Assembly: GCF_014595885.1 (NCBI RefSeq) | Contig: NZ_JABUKC010000002.1 | Span: 124,001 to 188,000 of the forward strand | Length of the DNA: 64,000 bases | Reading direction: 5' to 3' | Source: Microcella alkalica | GTDB lineage: Bacteria; Actinomycetota; Actinomycetes; Actinomycetales; Microbacteriaceae | In this document: positions 52,570 to 60,962 of the stretch, one piece after another | Layout of the letters: every line of letters starts with the position of its first letter | Position numbering within the stretch: the stretch's first letter is position 1 | Made by a program: the position numbers and the translations under genes | Notes under the pieces: model-generated | Database searches by the model: none | What the model was told of the DNA's origin: nothing | Seen by the model: only the letters and a program-made list of their open reading frames with translations

Positions 52570-53781
52570 TCACCGATCGGGCTCGGAATCGGCCTGGAGC
52601 CGCGCCGCGTGCTCGTCGGCGCTCTGCGGCAGGCGGCGCATGCGCAGCAGCGGCGAGAACACGACGAAGGCCGTGCCGAGCAGCATGCCGACGATCGCGA
52701 TCTGCAGCGTCGTGGCGATGCCGAGCCACTGGGCCAGCACGCCCGAGAGCGCTCCGGAGATCGGCATGACGCCCCAGACGACGAAGCGGATCGAGGCGTT
52801 CATGCGCCCGAGCAGCGGCACCGCGGCGGCCGGCACGAGCGGCATGAGCACGATCGGCACGAGCCCGACGACGCCGAGCAGCGCCGCGACGGGGATGATC
52901 GTGCCCTCGCCGACGAGTGCGCTGAGCTTCGGCGCGACGACCGCGCCGACGATGCCGCCGACCGCGCCGACCGCGGTGGCGATGCCGAAGATCTCGGGGC
53001 CGAGCCCGAGGTCGCGCAGCACCAGCAGCGGCAGCATCGTGAAGGCGATCGTGCCGAAGAAATTGGTCGACGCCGTGCACAGCGTGATCGCACGCAGCAG
53101 GCGGTTGCCGAAGACGAAGCGCAGGCCCTCGGCGATCTCGACGCGCAGGGGGCGGTGCTCCTCGCGCGGGCGGGCGACCTCCTCGTCGCGCACGGTCGCG
53201 AGCATGACGAACGAGCTCAGGTAGGTGACGGCGGTGACGGCGAGCAGCACGGGCGCCTGCACGATCGTCAGCAGCAAGCCGCCGAGCGCCGGCCCGCCGA
53301 CGCCCGCGAGCTGCGCGGTCGACTCGAGCTTGCCGTTGGCGTCGGCGATGCGATCGCGCGGCACGAGCACCGGGATGTAGCTCTGGTAGGCGACGTCGAA
53401 GAACACGGTCGCGACGCCGACGATGAGCGCGAAGACGATGAGGTGCCAGATCTCGAGCACCCCCGCCCACCACAGCAGCGGGATCGCGGCGAAGGCGAGC
53501 ACGCGCACGGCGTTGGCGCGCATCATGATCGGGCGCTTGCGGGCGCGGTCGATCCACGCGCCGGCGGGCAGGCCGACGACGAGGAAGGCGAGCATGCCGG
53601 CGGCGCCGAGCAGGCCCACCTCGATCTCGTCGGCGCCGAGCAGCACGATCGCGAGTACCGGCATGGCGAGGAACCCCAGCTCGCTGCCGAGCTGCGCGCC
53701 CGCCTCGCCGCCCCAGAAGCGCACGAAGTTGCCGTCGCGCCAGAGCGTGGGCGAGGGGGCGGGGGGCGCGTCGGTCGTCAC
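52570..53781 (-). CDS. MFS transporter, probable efflux protein
   Basis: A 403-residue major facilitator of the MFS_3 / enterobactin-exporter-like type with 11 or 12 predicted helices. The loop 2-3 motif is seen as GLPAGAWIDRARKRPIMM. Such proteins export drugs or macrolides; the substrate here is unknown. The GTG start at 53781 lies 7 bases after a minus-strand CAGACT, which has TTGACT 18 bases further upstream, so the mRNA is leaderless. An inverted repeat covers that -35 element and a divergent ArsR-like gene follows, so the pump is probably repressed until an inducer binds the regulator. Confidence 0.87.
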   Translation of the reverse strand: MTTDAPPAPSPTLWRDGNFVRFWGGEAGAQLGSELGFLAMPVLAIVLLGADEIEVGLLGAAGMLAFLVVGLPAGAWIDRARKRPIMMRANAVRVLAFAAIPLLWWAGVLEIWHLIVFALIVGVATVFFDVAYQSYIPVLVPRDRIADANGKLESTAQLAGVGGPALGGLLLTIVQAPVLLAVTAVTYLSSFVMLATVRDEEVARPREEHRPLRVEIAEGLRFVFGNRLLRAITLCTASTNFFGTIAFTMLPLLVLRDLGLGPEIFGIATAVGAVGGIVGAVVAPKLSALVGEGTIIPVAALLGVVGLVPIVLMPLVPAAAVPLLGRMNASIRFVVWGVMPISGALSGVLAQWLGIATTLQIAIVGMLLGTAFVVFSPLLRMRRLPQSADEHAARLQADSEPDR

Positions 53782-53788
53782 GGGCGTC

Positions 53789-53821
53789 AGTCTGCCGCGA
53801 CCGATTGAGGAAAGTCAATCG
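53789..53821. promoter_or_regulatory. MFS promoter with overlapping inverted-repeat operator
   Basis: On the minus strand TTGACT (53813-53818), an 18-base spacer and CAGACT (53789-53794) form the promoter of the MFS gene. CGATTGA (53802-53808) and TCAATCG (53815-53821) are perfect inverted arms spaced by 6 bases and cover the -35 element. This is a repressor layout for the adjacent ArsR-like protein. Confidence 0.68.
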
Positions 53822-53861
53822 ATGCTGGTGGCGCGTCGCCGACGCCCGCTACGGTTGCCTC

Positions 53862-54437
53862 ATGCCCGGCCCCGAGCGCGACGACGAGGATGCCCGCCGC
53901 CAGTCGGCAGCGCGCGCCCTGTCATCGCCCCTGCGGCTGCGCATCCTGCGCTACTGCCTGTACGAGGCGCACTCGAACCGCGAGATCGCCGCCCACTTCG
54001 GGCTCAACCCGGGCACGAGCCTGCACCACGTGCGCACGCTCGTCGACACCGGGTTCCTCGCCGCCGAGGAGGGCAGGCCGGGCCGACGCGGCACCGTCGA
54101 GATCCCGTACCGCGCCACCGGGCTGTCGTGGGACGCCCCGCTCGACGGCCAGGGCGACCTGCTCGTGCGCACCTTCCTGGAGGAGATCGAGGGGCGCGAC
54201 CTCGACGAGCTCTTCCTCGTGCGCATGGGATTCAAGCTGCGCCCCGAGCGGCTCGAGCAGCTGCGGCGCCGGCTCGTCGATCTCGTGCTCGAGTACCACG
54301 GCGCGCCCGACGAGGACGGCGAGCTGACGAGCCTGTTCATTGCAGGGCACCCCGAGGAGCGCGGCGCCCCGACTGCGGCGAGCGAGGCCCCGGCCGTCGA
54401 GGAGGGCGCGCCCCGTCAGGAGCCGGGCAGCTCGTAG
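53862..54437 (+). CDS. ArsR-like winged helix-turn-helix regulator
   Basis: A 191-residue regulator. The N-terminal winged HTH (about residues 14-80: RALSSPLRLRILRYCLYEAHSNREIAAH style helices, then NPGTSLHHVRTLVDTGFL) is ArsR-like; no metal-binding Cys is seen in the DNA-binding helix. The C-terminal half is helical, with a disordered Ala/Glu tail. It resembles regulators that sit beside MFS exporters. TACGGT lies 6 bases before the ATG, so the transcript is leaderless. Its last 22 bases overlap the convergent mutY gene. Confidence 0.86.
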   Translation: MPGPERDDEDARRQSAARALSSPLRLRILRYCLYEAHSNREIAAHFGLNPGTSLHHVRTLVDTGFLAAEEGRPGRRGTVEIPYRATGLSWDAPLDGQGDLLVRTFLEEIEGRDLDELFLVRMGFKLRPERLEQLRRRLVDLVLEYHGAPDEDGELTSLFIAGHPEERGAPTAASEAPAVEEGAPRQEPGSS

Positions 54438-55333
54438 CCCGACTCGCGCGAGCCGCGAGCGAGGCCGTCGGCGAGCAGGCCGGCCAGGGCGCGCTCGCGC
54501 TGGCGGGCATCCGGCCACAGGCCATCGACGACCTCGGCCGGCACCGACCCGTCGGCGTGCCGCAGTTCGCGCAGGATGATGCCGCGCACCTGCCGGTCAC
54601 TGCCCTCGAAGCGCGCCTGCCGCGGCGTGCGCGGGCCGTCGTAGGCGGGGTATCCGGCGGCGCGCCAGGCGCACCGGTCGGCGATCGGGCATTCCTCGCA
54701 GCGCGGGGCGCGTGCGGTGCAGACGACCTGGCCGAGCTCCATCGCGCCGGCGTTCATGAGACGGGCCTCCTCGGGGTCGGCCGGCAGCAGCGCCTCCATC
54801 GCAGCCAGGTCGGCGCGCGTGCGGGCCGGGCCGGCCTCGCCCTGCCCGAGCGCGGCCCGCGCGACGACGCGGCGCGTGTTGACGTCGACGACCGGGGTGC
54901 GCACCCCGAACGCGAAGGCGGCGACGGCGCGCGCCGTGTACTCGCCGATGCCGGGCAGCGCGAGCAGGGCATCCACGTCGCCGGGCACCTCGCCGGCGTG
55001 CTGCTCGCTCATCGCCACCGCGGCGGCGTGCAGGCGCAGGGCGCGGCGGGGGTAGCCGAGGCGATCCCAGGCGCGCACCGCCTCGGCGGGTGGGTCGGCG
55101 GCGAGCGCGTCGGGGGAGGGCCAGCGCCGCAGCCACTGCTCGAGGCGCGGGATCACGCGGGCGACCGGCGTCTGCTGCAGCATGATCTCGCTCACGAGCA
55201 CGCCCCACGGCGAGAAGCCCGGCGCGCGCCACGGCAGCGGCCGCGCGTGCTCGCGGAACCACGGCACGATGCGCTCGGCGAGGGGCGGCGATCCGGCGTC
55301 GAAGCCACCGGGGGAGGGCGAGGACGCGGGCAC
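54416..55333 (-). CDS. mutY: A/G-specific adenine glycosylase
   Basis: A 305-residue base excision repair glycosylase that removes adenine opposite 8-oxoguanine. The catalytic Glu lies in LVSEIMLQQTPVARV, the helix-hairpin-helix in LPGIGEYTARAV, the catalytic Asp in VVDVNTRRV, and the iron-sulfur cluster ligands follow the C-x6-C-x2-C-x5-C pattern in CTARAPRCEECPIADRC. The C-terminal NUDIX-like domain is short, as in many actinobacterial MutY. The GTG start lies 7 bases from a TAGGCT on the minus strand that is part of a palindrome shared with the divergent kinase gene. Confidence 0.95.
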   Translation of the reverse strand: MPASSPSPGGFDAGSPPLAERIVPWFREHARPLPWRAPGFSPWGVLVSEIMLQQTPVARVIPRLEQWLRRWPSPDALAADPPAEAVRAWDRLGYPRRALRLHAAAVAMSEQHAGEVPGDVDALLALPGIGEYTARAVAAFAFGVRTPVVDVNTRRVVARAALGQGEAGPARTRADLAAMEALLPADPEEARLMNAGAMELGQVVCTARAPRCEECPIADRCAWRAAGYPAYDGPRTPRQARFEGSDRQVRGIILRELRHADGSVPAEVVDGLWPDARQRERALAGLLADGLARGSRESGYELPGS

Positions 55334-55340
55334 GACGGCC

Positions 55341-55350
55341 AGCCTAGGCT
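55341..55350. promoter_or_regulatory. palindromic element giving overlapping divergent -10 boxes
   Basis: AGCCTAGGCT is a perfect palindrome. Read rightwards, TAGGCT (55345-55350) lies 6 bases before the ATG at 55357; read leftwards, TAGGCT (55341-55346) lies 7 bases before the mutY GTG at 55333. Both genes would be leaderless and the promoters mutually exclusive. Confidence 0.6.
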
Positions 55351-55356
55351 GACGCG

Positions 55357-56010
55357 ATGACCGACACGGATGCCCGGCGCGCCCTCCTCGAGCAGCTCAC
55401 CGACGACCTGCTCGCCGCAAACCCGAGGGGGCGCATCATCGTTGCGATCGACGGCGTCGACGGCGCCGGCAAGACGGTGTTCGCCGACGCGTGGCGCGAC
55501 GTGCTGCGCGAGCGCGGGGCGCACGTCGTGCGCGCGAGCATCGACGGATTCTTACGGCCGAGGGCGGAGCGGTACGTGCGGGGGCGTGACTCGGCGGAGG
55601 GGTACTACCGCGACTCGCACGACCTCGACGCGCTCCGGGCCTCGCTCGTCGATCCGTTTCGGTCGGGGGCGGACTCGGTCGCGCTGCAAGTGCATGACCC
55701 CGCGACCGATCGGTCGCTCGAGGTGCGCGAGCGGGGCATCCCGCACCATGCGTACCTACTGTTCGACGGCATCTTCTCGCTGCGCCCCGAGACCCGCGGG
55801 CTCTGGCATCGGTCGGTGTGGCTCGACGTGCCGCCGGAGGTGCAGCGCGAGCGGCTGCTCGCCCGCGACGGCGAGGGCAGCATTCGCGCGCGCTACACCG
55901 AGGGGCAGGCGCTCTACCAGCGCGAAGCCCGGCCGCGGCGCGCCGCGACGATCATCGTCGACAACGCCGACGCCGCGCATCCCCGGCAGCTCTTCGACGA
56001 TTTCTGCTGA
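55357..56010 (+). CDS. uridine kinase-like P-loop kinase
   Basis: A 217-residue P-loop protein of the uridine/phosphoribulokinase-like superfamily. Walker A is IDGVDGAGKTVFA near residues 31-43; a substrate/metal motif RASIDGFLRPRAERY follows, and a lid-type arginine stretch is seen at RERLLARDGEG. It is shorter than true Udk and is probably a nucleoside or small-molecule kinase of unknown substrate. It is leaderless, divergent from mutY, and is followed by an independently promoted SDR gene. Confidence 0.8.
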   Translation: MTDTDARRALLEQLTDDLLAANPRGRIIVAIDGVDGAGKTVFADAWRDVLRERGAHVVRASIDGFLRPRAERYVRGRDSAEGYYRDSHDLDALRASLVDPFRSGADSVALQVHDPATDRSLEVRERGIPHHAYLLFDGIFSLRPETRGLWHRSVWLDVPPEVQRERLLARDGEGSIRARYTEGQALYQREARPRRAATIIVDNADAAHPRQLFDDFC

Positions 56011-56055
56011 GCGGGTCGACCCTCGCGCTGGGCGGCGCCTCCCAGCATCCCGCCC

Positions 56056-56061
56056 TAACGT
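56056..56061 (+). promoter_or_regulatory. -10 box of a leaderless promoter for the SDR/DUF2867 gene
   Basis: TAACGT is followed by 6 bases and the ATG at 56068; there is no ribosome binding site. Confidence 0.58.
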
Positions 56062-56067
56062 GACCGC

Positions 56068-57537
56068 ATGCGCGTTCTCGTCACCGGGGCGACCGGGTAC
56101 ATCGGCGGGCGGCTCGTGCCGCGGCTCATCGAGGCCGGCCACGAGGTGCGCGTCATCGTGCGCGACGCGGGGCGGCTGCGCGACGTGCCCTGGGGCGGCG
56201 AGGTCGACGTCGTCGAGGGCGACCTGCAGCGCGCTGGCGACGTGCGCCGCGCCGTCGACGGCATCGAGGTGCTCTACTACCTCGTGCACTCGATGGCGAG
56301 CACGGGCGACTTCGAGCAGACCGAGCAGCGCATCGCCCGCACCGTCGCGGCCGAGGCGAAGGCGGCCGGCGTCGGGCGCATCGTGTACCTCGGCGGCCTG
56401 CACCCCGACGGCCCGCTCTCGCGGCACCTGCGCAGCCGCAAGGAGGTTGGCGACATCCTGCTCGCCAGCGGTGTGCCGACGATCGCGCTGCAGGCCGGCG
56501 TCGTCATCGGCTCGGGCTCGGCGAGCTTCGAGATGATCCGGCACCTGACCGAGGTGCTGCCGTACATGCCTGCGCCAAAGTGGGTGCGCAACTTCATCCA
56601 GCCGATCGCGGTGCGCGACGTGCTGCACTACCTCATCGAGTCGGCGACGCTGCCGCCGCACATCAACCGCGCCTTCGACATCGGCGGCCCCGACGTGCTG
56701 CGCTACGGCCAGATGATGAACGGTTACGCCGTCGAGGCGGGCCTCAAGCAGCGCCCGATCGCGAGCCTGCCCGTGCTGACGCCGTACCTGGCGAGTCAGT
56801 GGGTGAACCTCGTGACGCCGATCCCGCGCGCGCTCGCGGTGCCGATCATCTCGAGCCTGCAGTACGACGCGGTGATGCGCGAGCACGACATCGACGACGT
56901 CATTCCGCCCCCGGCCGGTGGGCTGACCGGCTACCGGCGCGCCGTGCGCTACGCGCTGGCGAAGATGCGCGAGGGCGAGGTCGAGACGAGCTGGCGCAAC
57001 GCTGCCGTGCAGGGCGCGCCGAGCGACCTGCTGCCGAGCGACCCCGACTGGAGCGGCCACACCGTCTACACCGACCTGCGCGAGGTCGAGTGCGCGGCGC
57101 CGCCCGAGGCCCTGTGGGCGGTCGTGGAAGGCATCGGCGGTGACAACGGCTGGTACTCGCTGCCGGTGGCGTGGGCGGCGCGCGGCTGGCTCGACAAGCT
57201 CGTCGGCGGCGTGGGCCTGCGCCGAGGCCGTCGTGACCCCGATCTGCTCATGCCCGGTGACGCGCTCGACTTCTGGCGCGTCGAGCAGCTCGACCGCGGC
57301 CGCTTCCTGCGCCTGCGGGCGGAGATGAAGGTGCCGGGCCGCGCCTGGCTGGAGTTCACGGTGCTGCCGCGCCCGGGCGGCGGCTCGACGCTGCGGCAGC
57401 GCGCGATCTTCTTCCCCTCCGGGCTCGGCGGGCGCCTGTACTGGTTCGCGATCGCGCCGTTCCACGACGTGATCTTCGCCGGCATGGCATCCTCGATGGC
57501 GAAGACCGCGGTCAGCGGGCGCGCACCGCGCCGCTGA
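56068..57537 (+). CDS. NAD(P)-binding SDR protein with DUF2867 domain
   Basis: A 489-residue two-domain protein. The N-terminal extended or atypical SDR domain (about 1-300) begins with VLVTGATGYIGGRLVPRL, the dinucleotide motif. The C-terminal DUF2867 / START-like domain (about 320-485) contains ALWAVVEGIGGDNGWYSLPV and ELTVLPRPGGG-type stretches. Similar fusions occur widely in actinobacteria, often annotated as NAD-dependent epimerases or membrane-associated reductases with unknown substrate. A hydrophobic lipid or quinone could be carried by the START-like part; that is inference. It is leaderless and followed closely by a CAP-domain gene. Confidence 0.85.
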   Translation: MRVLVTGATGYIGGRLVPRLIEAGHEVRVIVRDAGRLRDVPWGGEVDVVEGDLQRAGDVRRAVDGIEVLYYLVHSMASTGDFEQTEQRIARTVAAEAKAAGVGRIVYLGGLHPDGPLSRHLRSRKEVGDILLASGVPTIALQAGVVIGSGSASFEMIRHLTEVLPYMPAPKWVRNFIQPIAVRDVLHYLIESATLPPHINRAFDIGGPDVLRYGQMMNGYAVEAGLKQRPIASLPVLTPYLASQWVNLVTPIPRALAVPIISSLQYDAVMREHDIDDVIPPPAGGLTGYRRAVRYALAKMREGEVETSWRNAAVQGAPSDLLPSDPDWSGHTVYTDLREVECAAPPEALWAVVEGIGGDNGWYSLPVAWAARGWLDKLVGGVGLRRGRRDPDLLMPGDALDFWRVEQLDRGRFLRLRAEMKVPGRAWLEFTVLPRPGGGSTLRQRAIFFPSGLGGRLYWFAIAPFHDVIFAGMASSMAKTAVSGRAPRR

Positions 57538-57560
57538 CCGTTCGAGGGGCGGGGGGTCGC

Positions 57561-58391
57561 ATGAGGGCGGATGCTCGACGCGCGCCCGCGGCGCTCGCCG
57601 CCGCGCTCGCCCTCGTGCTGGGGCTGCTCGTCGCGCTGGTCGCCCCGGCGCAGCCGGCCCGCGCGGACGAGGCCGGCACGCTGCACGCCCTGCTCAACCA
57701 GGCCCGCGTCGGTCAGGGGCTCGGCTCGCTCGAGCGGATGTCCGCGCTCGACCAGGCCGCCCTCGACTGGGCGCGGGCGATGGCGGCCTCGGGCACGCTC
57801 GCGCACAACCCGGCGGGCCCGGCGGTGCTGCCGGCCGGCTGGAGCCGCTGGGGCGAGAACGTCGCCCAGGGGTACCCGACCGCGCAGGCGATGCACGACG
57901 GCTGGTGGAACTCGGCCGGCCACCGCGGCAACATACTCGGCGACTTCACGCACGTCGGGCTCGCCTTCCTGAGCGCGGGCGGCACAACCTGGGGCGTGCA
58001 GGTCTTCGCGAAGTACGGCGCCTCGGTCGCGGCGCCCGCGCCTGCACCAGCCGCGCCGGCACCCGCAGCGCCGGCCCCCGCGCCGGAGGCCGCTGCGACG
58101 CCCGACCCCCAGCCCACCGTGATCGACCCGAAGCCGGTGCCCGACCCCAGCCTGCTGCCGAGCGCCTCGCCGACGCCCTCGGCGAGCCCCTCGGAGGGCA
58201 CGTCGCCCGACCCCTCGCCGTCCCAGCGGCCCGACTCCTCGAGCGAGCCGGAGGATGAGCGCGGCGAGCCTGACGAGGCCGGTGCCGTCTCGCCGTGGAC
58301 GTGGCTCTGGGTCGTGCTGCTGCTCGCGGTGGTCGCACTCGGGCTGCTGCCCCTGCAGCGCCGGCGACGGGGTCGTCGCGCTGCGGACTGA
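57561..58391 (+). CDS. CAP (SCP/PR1) domain surface protein
   Basis: A 276-residue exported protein: signal peptide (about 1-36, ending PARA), a CAP domain (about 40-155) with LLNQARVGQGLGSLERM, WGENVAQG and WWNSAGHRGNILGDFTHVGLAF, a long Pro/Ala/Ser linker, and a C-terminal membrane helix with a basic tail (WTWLWVVLLLAVVALGLLPL then RRRRGRR). The tail is a membrane stop anchor rather than a sortase signal. CAP proteins in bacteria often bind lipids or act near the cell wall. The ATG follows a GAGGGGCGGGGG stretch. Confidence 0.9.
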   Translation: MRADARRAPAALAAALALVLGLLVALVAPAQPARADEAGTLHALLNQARVGQGLGSLERMSALDQAALDWARAMAASGTLAHNPAGPAVLPAGWSRWGENVAQGYPTAQAMHDGWWNSAGHRGNILGDFTHVGLAFLSAGGTTWGVQVFAKYGASVAAPAPAPAAPAPAAPAPAPEAAATPDPQPTVIDPKPVPDPSLLPSASPTPSASPSEGTSPDPSPSQRPDSSSEPEDERGEPDEAGAVSPWTWLWVVLLLAVVALGLLPLQRRRRGRRAAD

Positions 58392-58513
58392 CCGCTACTC
58401 CTCGACCGCGCGGGTGTCAACGCCGTGGTCGCGCGGCCGCACCGGTGGGAGCGTCGCGACGTCGACCCCGTTCGGGGCCGGCGCTCGAGCCAGAGACGTC
58501 CGAGGAGGATGAC

Positions 58514-58909
58514 ATGCTGCGCACCGCTTCGCCCCGCACTCGCTCCACGACCCTGTTGACCCTGCTGCTGGCCCTGCTCGTGGGCCTCGCCCTCGCCGTC
58601 GCCGGCGGCGTTGCCTCGAGCGCGCAGGCCGCGTCGCCCGGTGGAGGTGTCTCGAGCCTCTCGGCCTCGCCCGAGCCCTCGCCGACGGAGGAGTCGGAGG
58701 AGACCGAGGAGCCGACCGAGGAGCCGACGGAGGAACCCACCGAGGAGGCGCCCGACGAGCCCGCCGAGGAGGACGACGACATCGTCGTCGACGGCGACGA
58801 CGGCTTCCCGCTCTGGGCGACGATCCTGCTCATCGTGCTGGGCATCGCGCTCATCGCGGCGATCGCCTACGCGGCGACGCGCGACCGCGACCGCCGCGAC
58901 CGCATCTGA
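58514..58909 (+). CDS. small secreted, C-terminally anchored acidic protein
   Basis: A 131-residue protein with a signal peptide (about 1-39, ending AQA), an acidic middle of repeated TEEP units (about 60-90), and one membrane helix (about 100-121, LWATILLIVLGIALIAAIAY) with a charged RDRDRRDRI tail. It has the same build as the anchor part of the CAP protein just upstream. The ATG has GAGGAGG 6 bases before it. I do not recognise a domain; a cell-surface spacer or stalk is possible. A hairpin terminator lies downstream. Confidence 0.72.
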   Translation: MLRTASPRTRSTTLLTLLLALLVGLALAVAGGVASSAQAASPGGGVSSLSASPEPSPTEESEETEEPTEEPTEEPTEEAPDEPAEEDDDIVVDGDDGFPLWATILLIVLGIALIAAIAYAATRDRDRRDRI

Positions 58910-58934
58910 CGCGCGGCCAGAGCCGCGATCGGGG

Positions 58935-58956
58935 GCCCTCGCCTGCGGGCGGGGGC
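58935..58956 (+). terminator. hairpin terminator after the small anchored protein
   Basis: GCCCTCGCC (58935-58943) pairs with GGCGGGGGC (58948-58956), with one G-U pair, around a 4-base loop. Confidence 0.6.
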
Positions 58957-59004
58957 TCTGCGCGTGCCGGCCGAGAGCATCCCGCCAAGACGATCGCGAT
59001 TCAG

Positions 59005-59035
59005 GTCACAGAACGGTAACGGGATGGGGTAGCGT
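59005..59035 (+). promoter_or_regulatory. MtrA-like direct repeat and -10 box for the phosphodiesterase gene
   Basis: GTCAC (59005-59009), 6 bases, GTAAC (59016-59020) matches the GTNAC-N6-GTNAC form of the MtrA response-regulator site known from actinobacteria. A TAGCGT (59030-59035) about 10 bases later is the probable -10, so the repeat overlaps the -35 region. Confidence 0.5.
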
Positions 59036-59085
59036 GGCCGCACCCCCTGCAACGACGCAGGAGCACGACCCACCGGAGCCCGTCG

Positions 59086-59979
59086 ATGACGACTGCCCGC
59101 AGCCACCGGCGCTACTCGACCCGCCGCGTGCTGGCCTCGGCCGGCGCGACCCTCGCCCTCGTGATCGTGATGCTCGTCGACCACGACGCCGCGACCGTGC
59201 ACGCCGCCAACATGTGGGGCACGCTGCGCGAGCCCGGCCAGCCCGCGTTCATCGCCGGGCACCGCGGCGACCGCACGACGGCGCCCGAGAACACGATCCC
59301 GGCGATCCAGGCGGCGCTCGACTCGAGCATGGAGTTCGTCGAGCTCGACCTGCAGAAGACACTCGACGGGGAGGCCGTCGTCATCCACGACGAGACCCTC
59401 GAGCGCACCACCGACGGGGCCGGGCTCGTCGCCGAGGCGACGTGGGCCGAGCTGCAGACCCTCGACGCGGGCAGCTGGTACGCCGAGGCGTTCGCCGGCA
59501 CGCGCATCCCGCACTTCGACGACTTCGTCGACGTGTTCCAGATCTCGCGCAAGAAGGCGCTCGTCGAGCTCAAAGGCATCTGGAGCGTCGACGAGCTCGA
59601 ACCCGTCATCGCCGAGATCTACGCCGCCGGCGTGCAGGATCGCCTCGTGTTCGCGAGCTTCGAGGTCGGCACGCTGCACAACCTCATCGAGGCCGCCCCG
59701 AACCTGCCGCGCGTCGTGCTGCGCCGCAAACTGCCGCTCGACCCGGTGCGGCTCGCGCACTATTACGGCGCCGCCGCGGTCATGACTCGCCTGGCCGAGG
59801 TGCGCGAGCGCCCCGAGGTCGTCGAGGCGATGCACGCCGCCGGGCTCGGCATCATGCTCTACACGCTCAACTCGGAGGAGCGCTGGAGCGAGGCGCTCTC
59901 GTACGGCGTCGACGGCATCATCACCGACGAGCCGAGCGCGCTCGACGACTGGCTCGCGGCAACCGCGCCCGGCACCTGA
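59086..59979 (+). CDS. secreted glycerophosphodiester phosphodiesterase
   Basis: A 297-residue GDPD-family enzyme that hydrolyses glycerophosphodiesters, or related teichoic or phospholipid head groups, to glycerol 3-phosphate. A signal sequence (about 1-40) is followed by the catalytic motif GHRGDRTTAPENTIPAI, FVELDLQKTLDGEAVVIHD with the metal ligands, and LVELKG. The downstream ITDEPSALDDWL end is family typical. It probably acts outside the membrane on wall polymers or lipids. The MtrA-like site upstream suggests cell-envelope control. Confidence 0.92.
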   Translation: MTTARSHRRYSTRRVLASAGATLALVIVMLVDHDAATVHAANMWGTLREPGQPAFIAGHRGDRTTAPENTIPAIQAALDSSMEFVELDLQKTLDGEAVVIHDETLERTTDGAGLVAEATWAELQTLDAGSWYAEAFAGTRIPHFDDFVDVFQISRKKALVELKGIWSVDELEPVIAEIYAAGVQDRLVFASFEVGTLHNLIEAAPNLPRVVLRRKLPLDPVRLAHYYGAAAVMTRLAEVRERPEVVEAMHAAGLGIMLYTLNSEERWSEALSYGVDGIITDEPSALDDWLAATAPGT

Positions 59980-59998
59980 TCGTCGACGCTCCGTCGCG

Positions 59999-60898
59999 TC
60001 AGGCGGGGCGCGACCGCCCGACGATCGCAGCGAGCCCCGCGATCTCGTCGGCGCCGACGCGGCAGCAGCCGCCCACGAGCGAAGCTCCCGCCTCGAGCCA
60101 GCGCTCGACGAGGGCCGGCGGGAAGCCCGGCTCGCCGACCCAGGTGCGGTTCTTCGCGTCCCACTCCTCGCCGCTGTTCGGGTAGACCACGACGGGCTTG
60201 TCGGTGACCGCGCGCGCCGCGGCGATCGCACCGAGCACCTCCGAGGGGTGCGAGCAGTTGATGCCGACGGCGACGATCTCGTCGACCGAGGCGGCCTCGG
60301 CGAACGCCTCGGTGAGCGACTCGCCCGTGCGCAGCGCGCCGTCGTGCACCGTGAACGACAGCCAGGCCGCCACGCCCGAGCCGCGCAGCAGGTCGAGCAG
60401 CGCGAGCGCCTCCGCCCGGCTCGGAATCGTCTCGAGCGCGAGGAGGTCGACGCCGGCCTCCGCGAGCACGGCGAGCCGCGGCGCGTGCCACTCGCGCAGG
60501 CCCGCGCGGTCGAGGGCGTAGTCGCCGCGGTACTCCGAGCCGTCGGCGAGCATCGCCCCGTACGGCCCGACCGAGGCCGCCACCCAGCCCTCGCAGGCGT
60601 CGTCGCGAGCCGCCGCGGCGAGCTCGACGCTCCGGCGCAGCAGCGCCTCGGTCTCCCGACGGTCGAGGCCGACGCTTGCGAAGCCCTCGAACGAGGCCTG
60701 GTACGAGGCGCTGATCGCCACGCGCGCCCCGGCGGCGAAGAACGCCTCGTGCACGGCGCGCACCTCATCGGGATGCTCGAGCAGCAGCCGCGCGCTCCAC
60801 ATGCTGCTCGACAGGTCGTGGCCGCGGTGCTCGAGCGAGGTGCCGAGGCCGCCGTCGAGCACGACGGGCGCGTGCGCGGCGAGGTCGGGGGAGGGCAT
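59999..60898 (-). CDS. mmuM: homocysteine S-methyltransferase
   Basis: A 299-residue zinc-dependent enzyme that transfers a methyl group from S-methylmethionine (or SAM) to homocysteine to make methionine. The start VVLDGGLGTSLEHRG and the three zinc Cys, one in GINCSHP and two in LVGGCCRVG, are intact. I use the ATG at 60898 because a minus-strand GACGAT lies 6 bases upstream; a GTG at 60916 would add six residues. It diverges from the DUF2207 gene and seems monocistronic. Confidence 0.92.
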   Translation of the reverse strand: MPSPDLAAHAPVVLDGGLGTSLEHRGHDLSSSMWSARLLLEHPDEVRAVHEAFFAAGARVAISASYQASFEGFASVGLDRRETEALLRRSVELAAAARDDACEGWVAASVGPYGAMLADGSEYRGDYALDRAGLREWHAPRLAVLAEAGVDLLALETIPSRAEALALLDLLRGSGVAAWLSFTVHDGALRTGESLTEAFAEAASVDEIVAVGINCSHPSEVLGAIAAARAVTDKPVVVYPNSGEEWDAKNRTWVGEPGFPPALVERWLEAGASLVGGCCRVGADEIAGLAAIVGRSRPA

Positions 60899-60962
60899 CC
60901 CCGTATCGTCGCGCACGCCCGCGACCCTCGCCAGGATGCTCGTCGCAGAGCGTCACGAGCGC

